From positions 1 through 41,802 of the forward strand of contig BQJS01000013.1 of assembly GCA_021604825.1 (NCBI GenBank): a DNA stretch of 41,802 bases, written 5' to 3'. The notes beneath the pieces are model-generated. The model was not told where the DNA came from and ran no database searches. It saw only the letters and a program-made list of their open reading frames with translations. The DNA is from Phycisphaerae bacterium (GTDB taxonomy: Bacteria > Planctomycetota > Phycisphaerae > UBA1845). The position numbers and the translations under genes were made by a program. Positions 17,123-23,841 of the stretch are shown in pieces. Within the stretch, counting starts at the first letter, position 1; every line of letters starts with the position of its first letter.

Positions 17123-17658
17123 GGCGGTTCTCCGGATAAGATTCTATTGTCGCGCCGCTGCACCAAACGCGACATCGTTGGTTGAAGTGTATCGGGCGCA
17201 TTTTGCTGCCGGGTAACAAACGATGCAAGTCCGTTTTGAGAACAATCGCATTGTTCTAAAGATCGCGTGGAATGGCTTATGGATTGCGCGAAATGACCCA
17301 CGAAGAATGCGTGGTGAGATCGACCGGTTCGATCGCTGTGCAGATGAAGTTGTTGAACAATCCGCGCACGGAACCGTGGGTATTACGCGCTACCAGCACC
17401 GTTCGTTCGGGGGCGTTAGAATAGGTAAGATCGTTTCAGTTCCTCTGCACTGCCGCTCTCCTCAACGTGCGTTTCGTCGAGATTTCTCGCGCATGCGGCG
17501 CGGTACAATTCGTGCGCTTGTCGTGCGAAACGGAGTTAGATTTCCGCGATGCCGAGGTGTTGGTTCGTCTTGTGTGCAAGCGGGTCCTTGGGGCAAACGA
17601 GCGGCATTTCGCTTCTGATACGCGGTCTGGTTTAACGTTTAAACACAATCGTTTCAGG
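17123..17658. other. Gene-poor interval, 536 bases
   Basis: No convincing gene. Plus-strand frames at 17223-17618 and 17467-17742 are Arg-rich, without recognisable domains, and the second merely runs into the hydrolase remnant. The stretch must contain the cytochrome promoter (minus strand) and may hold decayed upstream parts of the hydrolase remnant, which I cannot recognise. Confidence 0.5.
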
Positions 17659-17838
17659 CTGATCCATGGCGAAGAGGACGGATTGATTCCAATCGCCAAG
17701 TGCCGACGGGTCTACGAATCAGCCAACCAACCCAAAACCTAGCGAGCCATCTCAGGTGCCGGCCACTGTGGAACCATCGGAGTCGAGTCGCCACACTTGA
17801 TTGCATTCCTCGACGGAATTGTGGGTAATAGTGAATAG
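17659..17838 (+). pseudogene. 3' remnant of an alpha/beta hydrolase gene
   Basis: The 60 codons match the end of the intact hydrolase gene (15252-15443): HGEEDGLIPIA, VYESANQPKT, GAGHCGTIGVES and IAFLD.I recur. A TGG codon of the intact gene is TAG here (17740-17742), there is a short in-frame deletion near the end, and nothing upstream matches the nucleophile region. It cannot encode an active enzyme. It sits 40 bases before the zinc-ribbon gene at 17878. Confidence 0.9.
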
Positions 17839-17877
17839 CAACATCCACGGTTCCTATTCTGTGTTCGGGATGGAAAC

Positions 17878-18498
17878 ATGATCCGCAAGTCTATCATCGT
17901 ATTCCTCACGTTGTGTTTCGCTGGCGTTGCCTGTTTGTGGTTGGTTAGTCATATTACGAAATTCAATTGGCAACTTGGCGACCCCGACCTTGAATCCAAT
18001 CGAAGTGCGCTGACGCTATCATTTGATTCAGGAAGAATGGTGATTGAGTCCAGATGGAGAGACGCATGGATAACCCGGGACGGAGGGAGGAGCCTTTGCT
18101 ATTTCTCCTCCGGCGAATACCAACCCCCAAACAAGCCAATCCCCGGTGTTCGTTACGGCATCGTGAAAATGGAAATCAATGGACGAGCGTCGTCTAGGAG
18201 AGAGCGAAACGTGCTTACTTCGGAAGACACTCAAGCACTCGGCCTTGGTACGAATGGTTGGACACACAATTGGACAACGCTAGTTTTCACTCAAGATCAG
18301 TCCACGAGAACGCAGCTTTTTGTTTGGATCTCACTTTGGCTGCCAATTCTTTTATTCAGCATATACCCATCAATTGCGTTCATCCGTGGGCCACTCCGTC
18401 GCCACTCCCGGCGCAAACGCAATCAGTGCATCGATTGTGGTTATAACCTGACGGGTAACGTCAGTGGCGTTTGTCCGGAGTGTGGGTTGGAATCGTGA
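17878..18498 (+). CDS. Membrane protein with extracytoplasmic domain and C-terminal zinc ribbon (paralogue 6)
   Basis: A 206-residue protein: N-terminal membrane segment (about 6-24), a roughly 110-residue beta-rich extracytoplasmic domain, a second membrane segment (about 140-160), an Arg-rich link (RGPLRRHSRRKRNQ), then CIDCGYNLTGN...CPECGLES. It is the first of three genes joined by overlapping stop and start codons (18495-18498 and 19091-19094), so the three are almost certainly one operon. The Arg-rich link and the GPLRR motif are shared only with the next gene, marking a subfamily. Function unknown. Confidence 0.8.
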   Translation: MIRKSIIVFLTLCFAGVACLWLVSHITKFNWQLGDPDLESNRSALTLSFDSGRMVIESRWRDAWITRDGGRSLCYFSSGEYQPPNKPIPGVRYGIVKMEINGRASSRRERNVLTSEDTQALGLGTNGWTHNWTTLVFTQDQSTRTQLFVWISLWLPILLFSIYPSIAFIRGPLRRHSRRKRNQCIDCGYNLTGNVSGVCPECGLES

Positions 18499-19094
18499 TT
18501 CGCAGGTCGCTCATCGTTTTGCTTTCGGTTCTGTCTCTTTCGACGGCAGTGGTCTTTGTGGCCAGCTTTGCCAGTGGAAAGGATGGGGTCTTGTGGGATG
18601 TGGTTGATTCGCACGATTCGTTGGTGGTCTTCAATGCCAACCGCGGTGGCGCAAGCTTTCTGATTAGCCGCTTTAGCCTCGACGAATATGGCACCTCTGC
18701 TGAAAAGCTGGAGCATGCACCCCAAGCCCGTGAGTCCTTGAAGAATGCACGCCGTGCCGTGCTTACGACATTGGGCAAACGCAACCAAATGACGCAAGCC
18801 AGTTCAAACGCGATTTGTTTCGAGTACGCCGTTCCGAGCGGTAGCGTCCCAGCACCACCAGGAATCCTTCCGAACAATGGGCATGTGACGTTCCCGCTCT
18901 GGTGCCCATTGCTGCTGTTCGCCGCGAACCCGATCTTCGCGTTCATTCGAGGTCCACTTCGCCGCCGCGCCCGCCGAAAGCGCAACCAATGCATTCAATG
19001 TGGTTACAGCTTGATCGGCTTGACGGAACAAAGATGCCCGGAATGTGGGACTGCCGTCATCAAAGATTTCACGAGCGAACCGCCAGTTCTATGA
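18495..19094 (+). CDS. Membrane protein with extracytoplasmic domain and variant C-terminal zinc ribbon (paralogue 7)
   Basis: A 199-residue protein. GTG 18495 overlaps the previous TGA (GTGA), and the resulting N-terminus IRRSLIVLL parallels IRKSIIVFL of paralogue 6. It has the same plan: membrane segment, about 110-residue domain, membrane segment, RGPLRRRARRKRNQ link, ribbon. The ribbon is a variant: CIQCGYSLIGL then TEQRCPECG, so the usual LTGN..SG block is replaced while all four Cys are kept. It is the only family member here with that change, which may make it functionally distinct. Function unknown. Confidence 0.8.
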   Translation: MIRRSLIVLLSVLSLSTAVVFVASFASGKDGVLWDVVDSHDSLVVFNANRGGASFLISRFSLDEYGTSAEKLEHAPQARESLKNARRAVLTTLGKRNQMTQASSNAICFEYAVPSGSVPAPPGILPNNGHVTFPLWCPLLLFAANPIFAFIRGPLRRRARRKRNQCIQCGYSLIGLTEQRCPECGTAVIKDFTSEPPVL

Positions 19095-19615
19095 CTCCGA
19101 TGCCAATTTCGGTTAGGAGATGGTTGCGGGACCGTCCGAGGATGCGAATGTGCATTCTATACGGTGCGCTGGGTGCGACCTTCCTTGTAGTGGTAACGTC
19201 GATACTGAGCGGGTTCTTCTCAGTTGTTTATGAATCTCCGCGAGTCGAGATCAAACTCTACAACAACATCATTGCGGTCACTCATTGGGCGGAGTACGGT
19301 GGGGCATACCGACAGATTTTCGGCTTGTACGATCGTGACGGATGGCATCTATCAAGATCAACCACGTTTGGGTTTCGTGCATGGAGTTGCGATTACTGGA
19401 CAAACACCATGGGCGCAGGCGGTCAAGTTTCCCTTTCTTTACTGCTTCTGCCCATTCTTGCTGCGATCTTCGTTGTCTGGCTAAGTGCCCCGGTGCGCGT
19501 GTGTAACTGCAAACGCTGTAGTTATGACTTGACTGGCAATGAGTCAGGCGTGTGTCCTGAATGCGGGACTGCGATCGTCGATGCGCCGACGAAATCATCT
19601 CACCGACAAGATTGA
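19091..19615 (+). CDS. Membrane protein with extracytoplasmic domain and C-terminal zinc ribbon (paralogue 8)
   Basis: A 174-residue protein whose ATG 19091 overlaps the previous TGA (ATGA). Membrane segment at about 20-45, an aromatic-rich domain of about 70 residues (VEIKLYNNIIAV, YDRDGWHLSR), a second membrane segment at about 118-138, then CKRCSYDLTGN...CPECG and a short polar tail. It resembles the proteins at 5586 and 13636 more than its own operon partners, so the operon combines two subfamilies. Function unknown. Confidence 0.8.
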   Translation: MTPMPISVRRWLRDRPRMRMCILYGALGATFLVVVTSILSGFFSVVYESPRVEIKLYNNIIAVTHWAEYGGAYRQIFGLYDRDGWHLSRSTTFGFRAWSCDYWTNTMGAGGQVSLSLLLLPILAAIFVVWLSAPVRVCNCKRCSYDLTGNESGVCPECGTAIVDAPTKSSHRQD

Positions 19616-20006
19616 ACTCTGTCGTGATTCACCTCCGGCCGATGTGTATCTCATGTCTTCGCAGTTCTTGAATCTACGATTCGCCTTGGCCGACTTCGCG
19701 TTCCTCTGGATTCCCGAGTGCGCGGGAATGACGGTTTTGGTGCGTTGCTTTGTTTGAACCTTATGTGCTTCAAGCCTGCAATTCGCTTGTCATCGACTTT
19801 TGTTTGTACGTCATTTGCGCGATGGTTTTGTTGCAGGACTATGCGCGCCATACGTTTTTTTGACACGTAAATTCCATTTATTTGAGCGAGAAAAAACGCA
19901 CGTTACCTGTCAAGACATGACGTGTTTCGCCTAATTCAAGTTGTGGCACGTGCTGGACGTGCGATACCGAGCAACGACACTCAACGACGAATTAGGAGTT
20001 CCCCTT
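19616..20006 (+). other. Gene-free interval upstream of a PEP-CTERM gene, 391 bases
   Basis: It contains one copy of a 78-79 bp dispersed repeat (19680-19758) and an AT-rich stretch with TTGACA at about 19858, but no well-spaced -10. A strong AGGAG lies at 19994-19998 before ATG 20007. No gene seen. Confidence 0.6.
19680..19758 (+). repeat. Dispersed 78-79 bp repeat with palindromic core, copy 1
   Basis: The core GGATTCCCGAGTGCGCGGGA is a near palindrome of the widespread ATTCCCGC...GCGGGAAT type. The whole stretch, from TTCGCCTT to TGTTTGAA, aligns with the reverse complement of 20862-20939 with scattered differences. The two copies flank the PEP-CTERM gene at 20007 in opposite orientation. 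Confidence 0.85.
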
Positions 20007-20747
20007 ATGAAACGATTCCATGCTGTTAGCGGCGCGCTGGCCGGATTGGCTTTACTCGCACTCACCACAACGACGGCGTCGGCCGCTCCGTTGATCGGGT
20101 CCGGGCCCAATCTGCCGATCCCATCTCCCAACCCAGGCGAGCCGCCACGGCAAGGTCGAGCACTTTCAGGAGTCACGGGTACCGGATTCAATGGTACATG
20201 GACATCGCCAGCACTTGCTCCGTGGATCGGCACATTCAATGCATTCGGACCAGTACCTTCAGGCAACACCTCTCCCGCCGGAATAACACGCTACGATTTC
20301 ACGCCGCTGGCATCTGGTTTGGCGCAGGCTGGGACGATCTTTGCCTTCGGCGATGTCGATGGTGGTTCGACGCTTACCGAGCAGTTTAATCTCCGCGCGT
20401 TCGACTCAGGTGGTTCGCTGATTACAACGCCGTGGCTCGATGAGCCGTGGGGTGTAACCGGCGTCGGCACTGGCGGTGGTGGCGTAATCCTTCCGGGTAA
20501 CATGCCGGGCTGGAATTGGGACGCGACGAACGGCATCTACACGATTGACGGAACCACGGTAACCGGTGGAAATCCTTCCTTAAACGTCTGGATGGAGAGC
20601 AACACCGACATGGCCATGCTGGAAGTTGAACGCATCTCGAACTTCGCCAACTTCAGCCTTAGTGCACCAGTTCCGGAACCGGGTTCGCTGGCCCTGCTAG
20701 CCTGTGGCGGTATTGCTGCGATCCGCTCCCGACGACAGTCAAAGTAA
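20007..20747 (+). CDS. PEP-CTERM secreted protein (1)
   Basis: A 246-residue protein. ATG 20007 follows AGGAG by eight bases. A classical signal peptide (KRFHAVSGALAGLALLAL, cleavage near ASAA) is followed by a Gly/Pro-rich beta-type domain without recognisable motifs, and the C-terminus has VPEPGSLALLACGG plus RSRRQSK: the PEP-CTERM sorting signal (motif, membrane helix, basic tail) recognised by exosortase. No exosortase gene lies in the window. The gene is flanked by inverted copies of a 78-79 bp repeat. Confidence 0.85.
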   Translation: MKRFHAVSGALAGLALLALTTTTASAAPLIGSGPNLPIPSPNPGEPPRQGRALSGVTGTGFNGTWTSPALAPWIGTFNAFGPVPSGNTSPAGITRYDFTPLASGLAQAGTIFAFGDVDGGSTLTEQFNLRAFDSGGSLITTPWLDEPWGVTGVGTGGGGVILPGNMPGWNWDATNGIYTIDGTTVTGGNPSLNVWMESNTDMAMLEVERISNFANFSLSAPVPEPGSLALLACGGIAAIRSRRQSK

Positions 20748-20800
20748 CAAAATCGCTCCATAACTACTTCTCTTCCGATTCTCGAAGAAATCCTCGCAAC

Positions 20801-20840
20801 AGTCGCCACCGATGGGCCGAAAGGTCTGCCGGTGGCGACT
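20801..20840 (+). terminator. Hairpin after PEP-CTERM gene 1, probable terminator without a T run
   Basis: AGTCGCCACC (20801-20810) pairs perfectly with GGTGGCGACT (20831-20840). Only TTCGCGTTT follows, so intrinsic termination is uncertain. Confidence 0.55.
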
Positions 20841-20861
20841 TCGCGTTTAGAGCGGGCCAAA

Positions 20862-20939
20862 TTCAAACATAGCGACGCGCCTTTGCCGTTATTCCCGCGC
20901 ACGCGGGAATCCAGCGGAAGCGAAGTCAACTAAGGCGAA
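20862..20939 (-). repeat. Dispersed 78-79 bp repeat, copy 2 (inverted)
   Basis: Its reverse complement aligns with 19680-19758 over the whole length, with the core ATTCCCGCGCACGCGGGAAT at about 20890-20909. A degenerate half core (GGATCCCGGTACTGCGCAGG) follows at about 20945. Confidence 0.85.
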
Positions 20940-21010
20940 CACTGGATCCCGGTACTGCGCAGGGATGACTAGAAAAACGCGACGCTTGAATTGAGATCGC
21001 CTCAACGTAC

Positions 21011-21038
21011 TTGGCGATTGTGCGGAGTCGTGGATAAT
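21011..21038 (+). promoter_or_regulatory. Conserved TTGGCG-N16-GATAAT box, copy B
   Basis: TTGGCG (21011-21016) and GATAAT (21033-21038) with a 16-base spacer that matches copy A at 12 positions or more. Similarity to copy A continues downstream (GGTTG...ATTCA.GCA). It now precedes the monooxygenase gene, but copy A precedes a zinc-ribbon gene, and a zinc-ribbon remnant lies just after the monooxygenase. Confidence 0.55.
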
Positions 21039-21118
21039 GGGTGGCTGGTTGCAGATTCAGGCAAAGTCGCGCTGAATCGGAAGATCTCTGTCCTCAACAA
21101 TCGAGCGGAAACAGAAAC

Positions 21119-21409
21119 ATGGCCAAACTGACCATCGTCGCAAATATCAAAGCGAATGCCGACAAGATCGAGCTGGTTAAGAGTGAACTCGTAAAGCTGA
21201 TCGACATCACTTTACGCGAAGAGGGCTGCTTGCAATACGACTTGCATCAGGACAATGAGAATCCGGCCCACTTCATGTTCTATGAGAACTGGGTGTCGCG
21301 CGAACTATGGCAGAATCATATGGGCGCGCAACATTTGAAGGACTATTTGGCTGCAACGGATGGTGCGATCGAAGAATTCACGTTAAATGAAATGACGATA
21401 GTGGCTTAA
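21119..21409 (+). CDS. Antibiotic biosynthesis monooxygenase (ABM) domain protein
   Basis: A 96-residue single-domain protein starting at ATG 21119. KLTIVANIKANADKIELVK, EEGCLQYDLHQDNENPAHFMFYE and the WQNHMGAQHLKDY segment are the standard elements of the ABM/YgiN fold, a dimeric ferredoxin-like domain. Family members oxidise quinols or similar aromatics without a metal or flavin, and many are only presumed enzymes. Its stop overlaps the upstream extension of the zinc-ribbon remnant reading frame, so it seems to have replaced the front of that gene. Confidence 0.85.
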   Translation: MAKLTIVANIKANADKIELVKSELVKLIDITLREEGCLQYDLHQDNENPAHFMFYENWVSRELWQNHMGAQHLKDYLAATDGAIEEFTLNEMTIVA

Positions 21410-21411
21410 CT

Positions 21412-21603
21412 CAAACGTGGCGGCTTGCCCCCGGCCATTGCTGGATCTGTGGCTACAACCTCACCGGCAATATGAGCGGGGTTTGCCCGGAGTGCGGCGA
21501 ATCAATTGTAGACCGAAGCCACATGGCCAACGATGGTGACACGCGAACATATCTCTTGAATTCCGCCGTTTTGAAACAAAGAGGCGGCGGGTTGGAACTG
21601 TGA
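21412..21603 (+). pseudogene. Decapitated zinc-ribbon gene (C-terminal remnant)
   Basis: In one frame this reads WRLAPGHCWICGYNLTGN, then SGVCPECGESI and a 30-residue tail to TGA 21601-21603. It is the family ribbon with the basic link that normally follows the second membrane segment. Upstream, the frame runs into the monooxygenase gene and there is no start codon or membrane segment. The TTGGCG-N16-GATAAT box seen before an intact family member survives at 21011, on the far side of the monooxygenase. Confidence 0.82.
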
Positions 21604-21626
21604 CTGGCTTTTTTAAAACGACCCGT

Positions 21627-22424
21627 TCACCGATTGTGCTGGCGGCGAGTCCGCCTTGATATCAGCAGGCATCCAGCGCTCCACGATAAGACGCTTGACG
21701 GCTCAGGAACCATTGTGATTGTAAATTGGACTTGCGCACGAACAACATCGAGACCCGCAACTGATCCACCGATGGTCTGCACCCCTGATCGGCCCTCTAT
21801 TTCATTTTCGGCGGTCGCAGATACTGCGTAAAACGGGCCGTCGAGAATTGTCTGGCCTTGCGAGTTGAACAGCTTAAATGGGGCTCCATACAAGCCGGGG
21901 TGGGTTTCGGGTGCCAGTTCTTGGTGGTCAAACGTGAACGGCTGACTTATTCCAAGCCCGTCAGCCAATCCGTTCTGCATCCCAAATTCAAAGGTGATCA
22001 CATGAGCGATCTCGCCTTCTATGTCTGCGCCGAGCGGAACGAAGTCCAATCCATTTTGCATACGCCATTCAAGCGTAATGGTATGTTGATTGGCGCTGGA
22101 ACCTGGCGCCGAAGATGCGCTAAATAGAATGGGTTCGGATTCGGTGTAGAAGATATTATTGCCGATTTCCTCGTCGTCGGCGGGAAAGGTTTGGGTGGAT
22201 GCCCCTCCATTGATGGCCAATCCTTCCGCAAGGTTGAAAGTGTGTCCCTCTTTGTACACTCCAACAAGGGTGCCGATCGTATCACCGGTTGGAACGGGGC
22301 CGGACGTGATGTCACCAGATTCTAACAGTGTGGGAAGTGGGACGACTTCTAAGCTGGCGCGGGCTACCAATGGAAGTCCTGCGAGCAATGAGATAAGTGC
22401 GATCGTCAAGCGTTGATTTGTCAT
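21627..22424 (-). CDS. PEP-CTERM secreted protein (2)
   Basis: A 265-residue protein. ATG 22424 was chosen because the signal peptide NQRLTIALISLLAGLPLVARA starts there; an in-frame extension to 22487 would add only polar residues encoded by the purine repeat. The mature part is beta-rich with no named domain. The C-terminus has VPEPSSVLSWSAGCLLISRR and a basic tail, a PEP-CTERM signal. The leader on the coding strand is a (GA)n run that probably serves as an extended ribosome-binding site. Confidence 0.82.
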   Translation of the reverse strand: MTNQRLTIALISLLAGLPLVARASLEVVPLPTLLESGDITSGPVPTGDTIGTLVGVYKEGHTFNLAEGLAINGGASTQTFPADDEEIGNNIFYTESEPILFSASSAPGSSANQHTITLEWRMQNGLDFVPLGADIEGEIAHVITFEFGMQNGLADGLGISQPFTFDHQELAPETHPGLYGAPFKLFNSQGQTILDGPFYAVSATAENEIEGRSGVQTIGGSVAGLDVVRAQVQFTITMVPEPSSVLSWSAGCLLISRRTRRQHNR

Positions 22425-22430
22425 TTGAAC

Positions 22431-22446
22431 TCTCTCTCTCTCTCTC
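22431..22446. repeat. CT/GA dinucleotide run in the leader of PEP-CTERM gene 2
   Basis: Uninterrupted CT repeats on the plus strand, read as GAGAGAG on the coding strand, end seven bases before ATG 22424. The run overlaps the expected ribosome-binding site and could change length by slippage. Confidence 0.8.
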
Positions 22447-22842
22447 AAAGAAGAATTGAAGTTTTCTCTCTCGTCCGTCTTCCCCATAACACGTATCAGA
22501 GTAAGAGCTACGGATCTACTAAATCTTATAGGAGATGCCCCCCGTATGGAAGAACCGGCCTGTCGAATGTGCTGCCGGACGGCGAGAATCGTTTCGAGTT
22601 AAAGTTCAGATTCAATAACATCAGCCCGCGGTGCGAGATACGGCAATGCTGTTGAATATCAAAGCGACATTCCGCGAGCACGCACATTTTTCAGGTTACG
22701 AACGATCATTAGGTACACGGGCGACGATTGATTGTGAGACTGGGGATCCCAGAGCATGGATGAATCGACGGAAAAAACGCCTGGAAGTGCCCCGAACAAT
22801 GGTCCATCATCGAAACTGGTCAGGCCCACCCGAGCCGCTGTC

Positions 22843-22870
22843 TTGGCGATTGTGCGAAGCGGTGGATAGG
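22843..22870 (+). promoter_or_regulatory. Conserved TTGGCG-N16-GATA box, copy C
   Basis: TTGGCG (22843-22848) with the same ATTGTGCG-type 16-base spacer as copy B, then GATAGG (22865-22870) instead of GATAAT. No plus-strand gene follows, so this is either a relic or evidence that the box is a dispersed repeat and not a promoter. Confidence 0.45.
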
Positions 22871-22908
22871 CGTTGCCCTGCGAGTCAATACGTGTCCATT
22901 GCAATGTT

Positions 22909-23841
22909 CTAAAATCGCCGCCGACTTCGCCTTGCCGTTCCGATCACAATTGCTCCGATTCCAAAAACGAAGAGCGTTCCCGGTTCGGGAGTGAGTGCAA
23001 TGCTCAATGCTTGTACATTCGATTCGATGATAGTTGGGTTCGCAACTTCGAGTGGTGATCGATACATATTCATTGTTTCATTATCAATCCAGAAGATCTC
23101 GTCGGTTTCAGGAAGGATCTGCAGGTCAAACACTCTGCTCATTCCGGCGGCAAACAGAACTTCATTATTGCCATCCAGGTCTGTCCGAAATATTCCGTTG
23201 CGTCTTATGTCAGAGTAGTACAGGTGGCCGCGAGTCAGATCGACATCAACACCTCGGGTATCGCCAACGCCCGGGCCGAAGGATGTCAAGAGATTTACGT
23301 GGTTCGAGCCATCGAGATCGGCACGGCGCACAGTGTCCGTCTCCGAGTCTGAAAAATACAGGTGGCCATTGCTAGAGTCCAGGTGCATGTTGTTAACGAA
23401 ACCGATATCGGTCACCACATCGATGGGGTTTGAACCGTCGAGTTCGGCTCGCTGAATCTTGTCGAGGTCGATATTGGACCAATAGATGTGACCAGCGGCG
23501 GCGTCGATGACGACGTCCCGCACTCGACCGGTTTCGGTTAGGATGACTTCGTGCCCAACCCCATCCAGGTCGGCGCGCATAACCTGGCTGGTGGATTCAT
23601 CTGTCCAATACATCATTCCAAGCTCAGTCGAGACATCCATGCCTTGTCCACCAGTTACCCTGCTGAACAACGTCTCGCGACCGCTGCCATCAATTGAGAT
23701 CCGTTCCGCAGTTCCAAAGACTTGCCAATAGAGTTCAGGCGTCACATCGGCCACGGCGGACAACGTGGACATGGCTACGCAACACGCCGCGGCGAAGTAA
23801 GAAGCGGTACTCACGGATGCAAAACGAGAGGAATGAAACAT
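22909..23841 (-). CDS. PEP-CTERM secreted protein (3) with LDL-receptor class B (YWTD-like) propeller
   Basis: A 310-residue protein starting at ATG 23841; an in-frame extension to 23868 is less likely because GGAG precedes 23841. Signal peptide, then at least five LY-type repeats (IYWSNIDLDKIQRAELDGSN, LYFSDSETDTVRRADLDGSN, LYYSD...RTDLDGN), as in six-bladed beta propellers. The C-terminus has TPEPGTLFVFGIGAIVIG and RRSRRRF: PEP-CTERM anchor. It is probably an adhesion or binding protein at the cell surface. An intrinsic terminator structure lies in its leader. Confidence 0.87.
   Translation of the reverse strand: MFHSSRFASVSTASYFAAACCVAMSTLSAVADVTPELYWQVFGTAERISIDGSGRETLFSRVTGGQGMDVSTELGMMYWTDESTSQVMRADLDGVGHEVILTETGRVRDVVIDAAAGHIYWSNIDLDKIQRAELDGSNPIDVVTDIGFVNNMHLDSSNGHLYFSDSETDTVRRADLDGSNHVNLLTSFGPGVGDTRGVDVDLTRGHLYYSDIRRNGIFRTDLDGNNEVLFAAGMSRVFDLQILPETDEIFWIDNETMNMYRSPLEVANPTIIESNVQALSIALTPEPGTLFVFGIGAIVIGTARRSRRRF

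Larger units (their letters stand above)
20748..21118 (+). other. Gene-free interval with hairpin, repeats and promoter-like box, 371 bases
   Basis: In order: a 10-bp-stem hairpin (20801-20840), the second copy of the 78-79 bp repeat (20862-20939), a degenerate related half (20943-20969) and the TTGGCG-N16-GATAAT box (21011-21038). No gene seen. Confidence 0.7.
22425..22908. other. Interval between two PEP-CTERM genes, 484 bases
   Basis: It holds the (CT)n run at 22431-22446 and a third copy of the TTGGCG-N16 box at 22843. A minus-strand frame at 22659-22904 has no recognisable domain. No gene supported. Confidence 0.5.

Noticed and set aside
17223..17618. Plus-strand frame of 131 codons between the cytochrome and the hydrolase remnant
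   Set aside because: No domain, unusual Arg content, no ribosome-binding site of note and no sign of family similarity.
19945..19975. TGGCACG resembling the -24 element of a sigma-54 promoter upstream of PEP-CTERM gene 1
   Set aside because: The -12 element (TTGC) is absent at the required spacing.
22659..22904. Minus-strand frame of 81 codons containing YPPLRTIAKTAA, similar in translation to the antisense of the other TTGGCG boxes
   Set aside because: The shared peptide is just the reverse complement of the conserved DNA box. In the other two copies the frame is not part of a plausible gene, so a DNA element explains it better.
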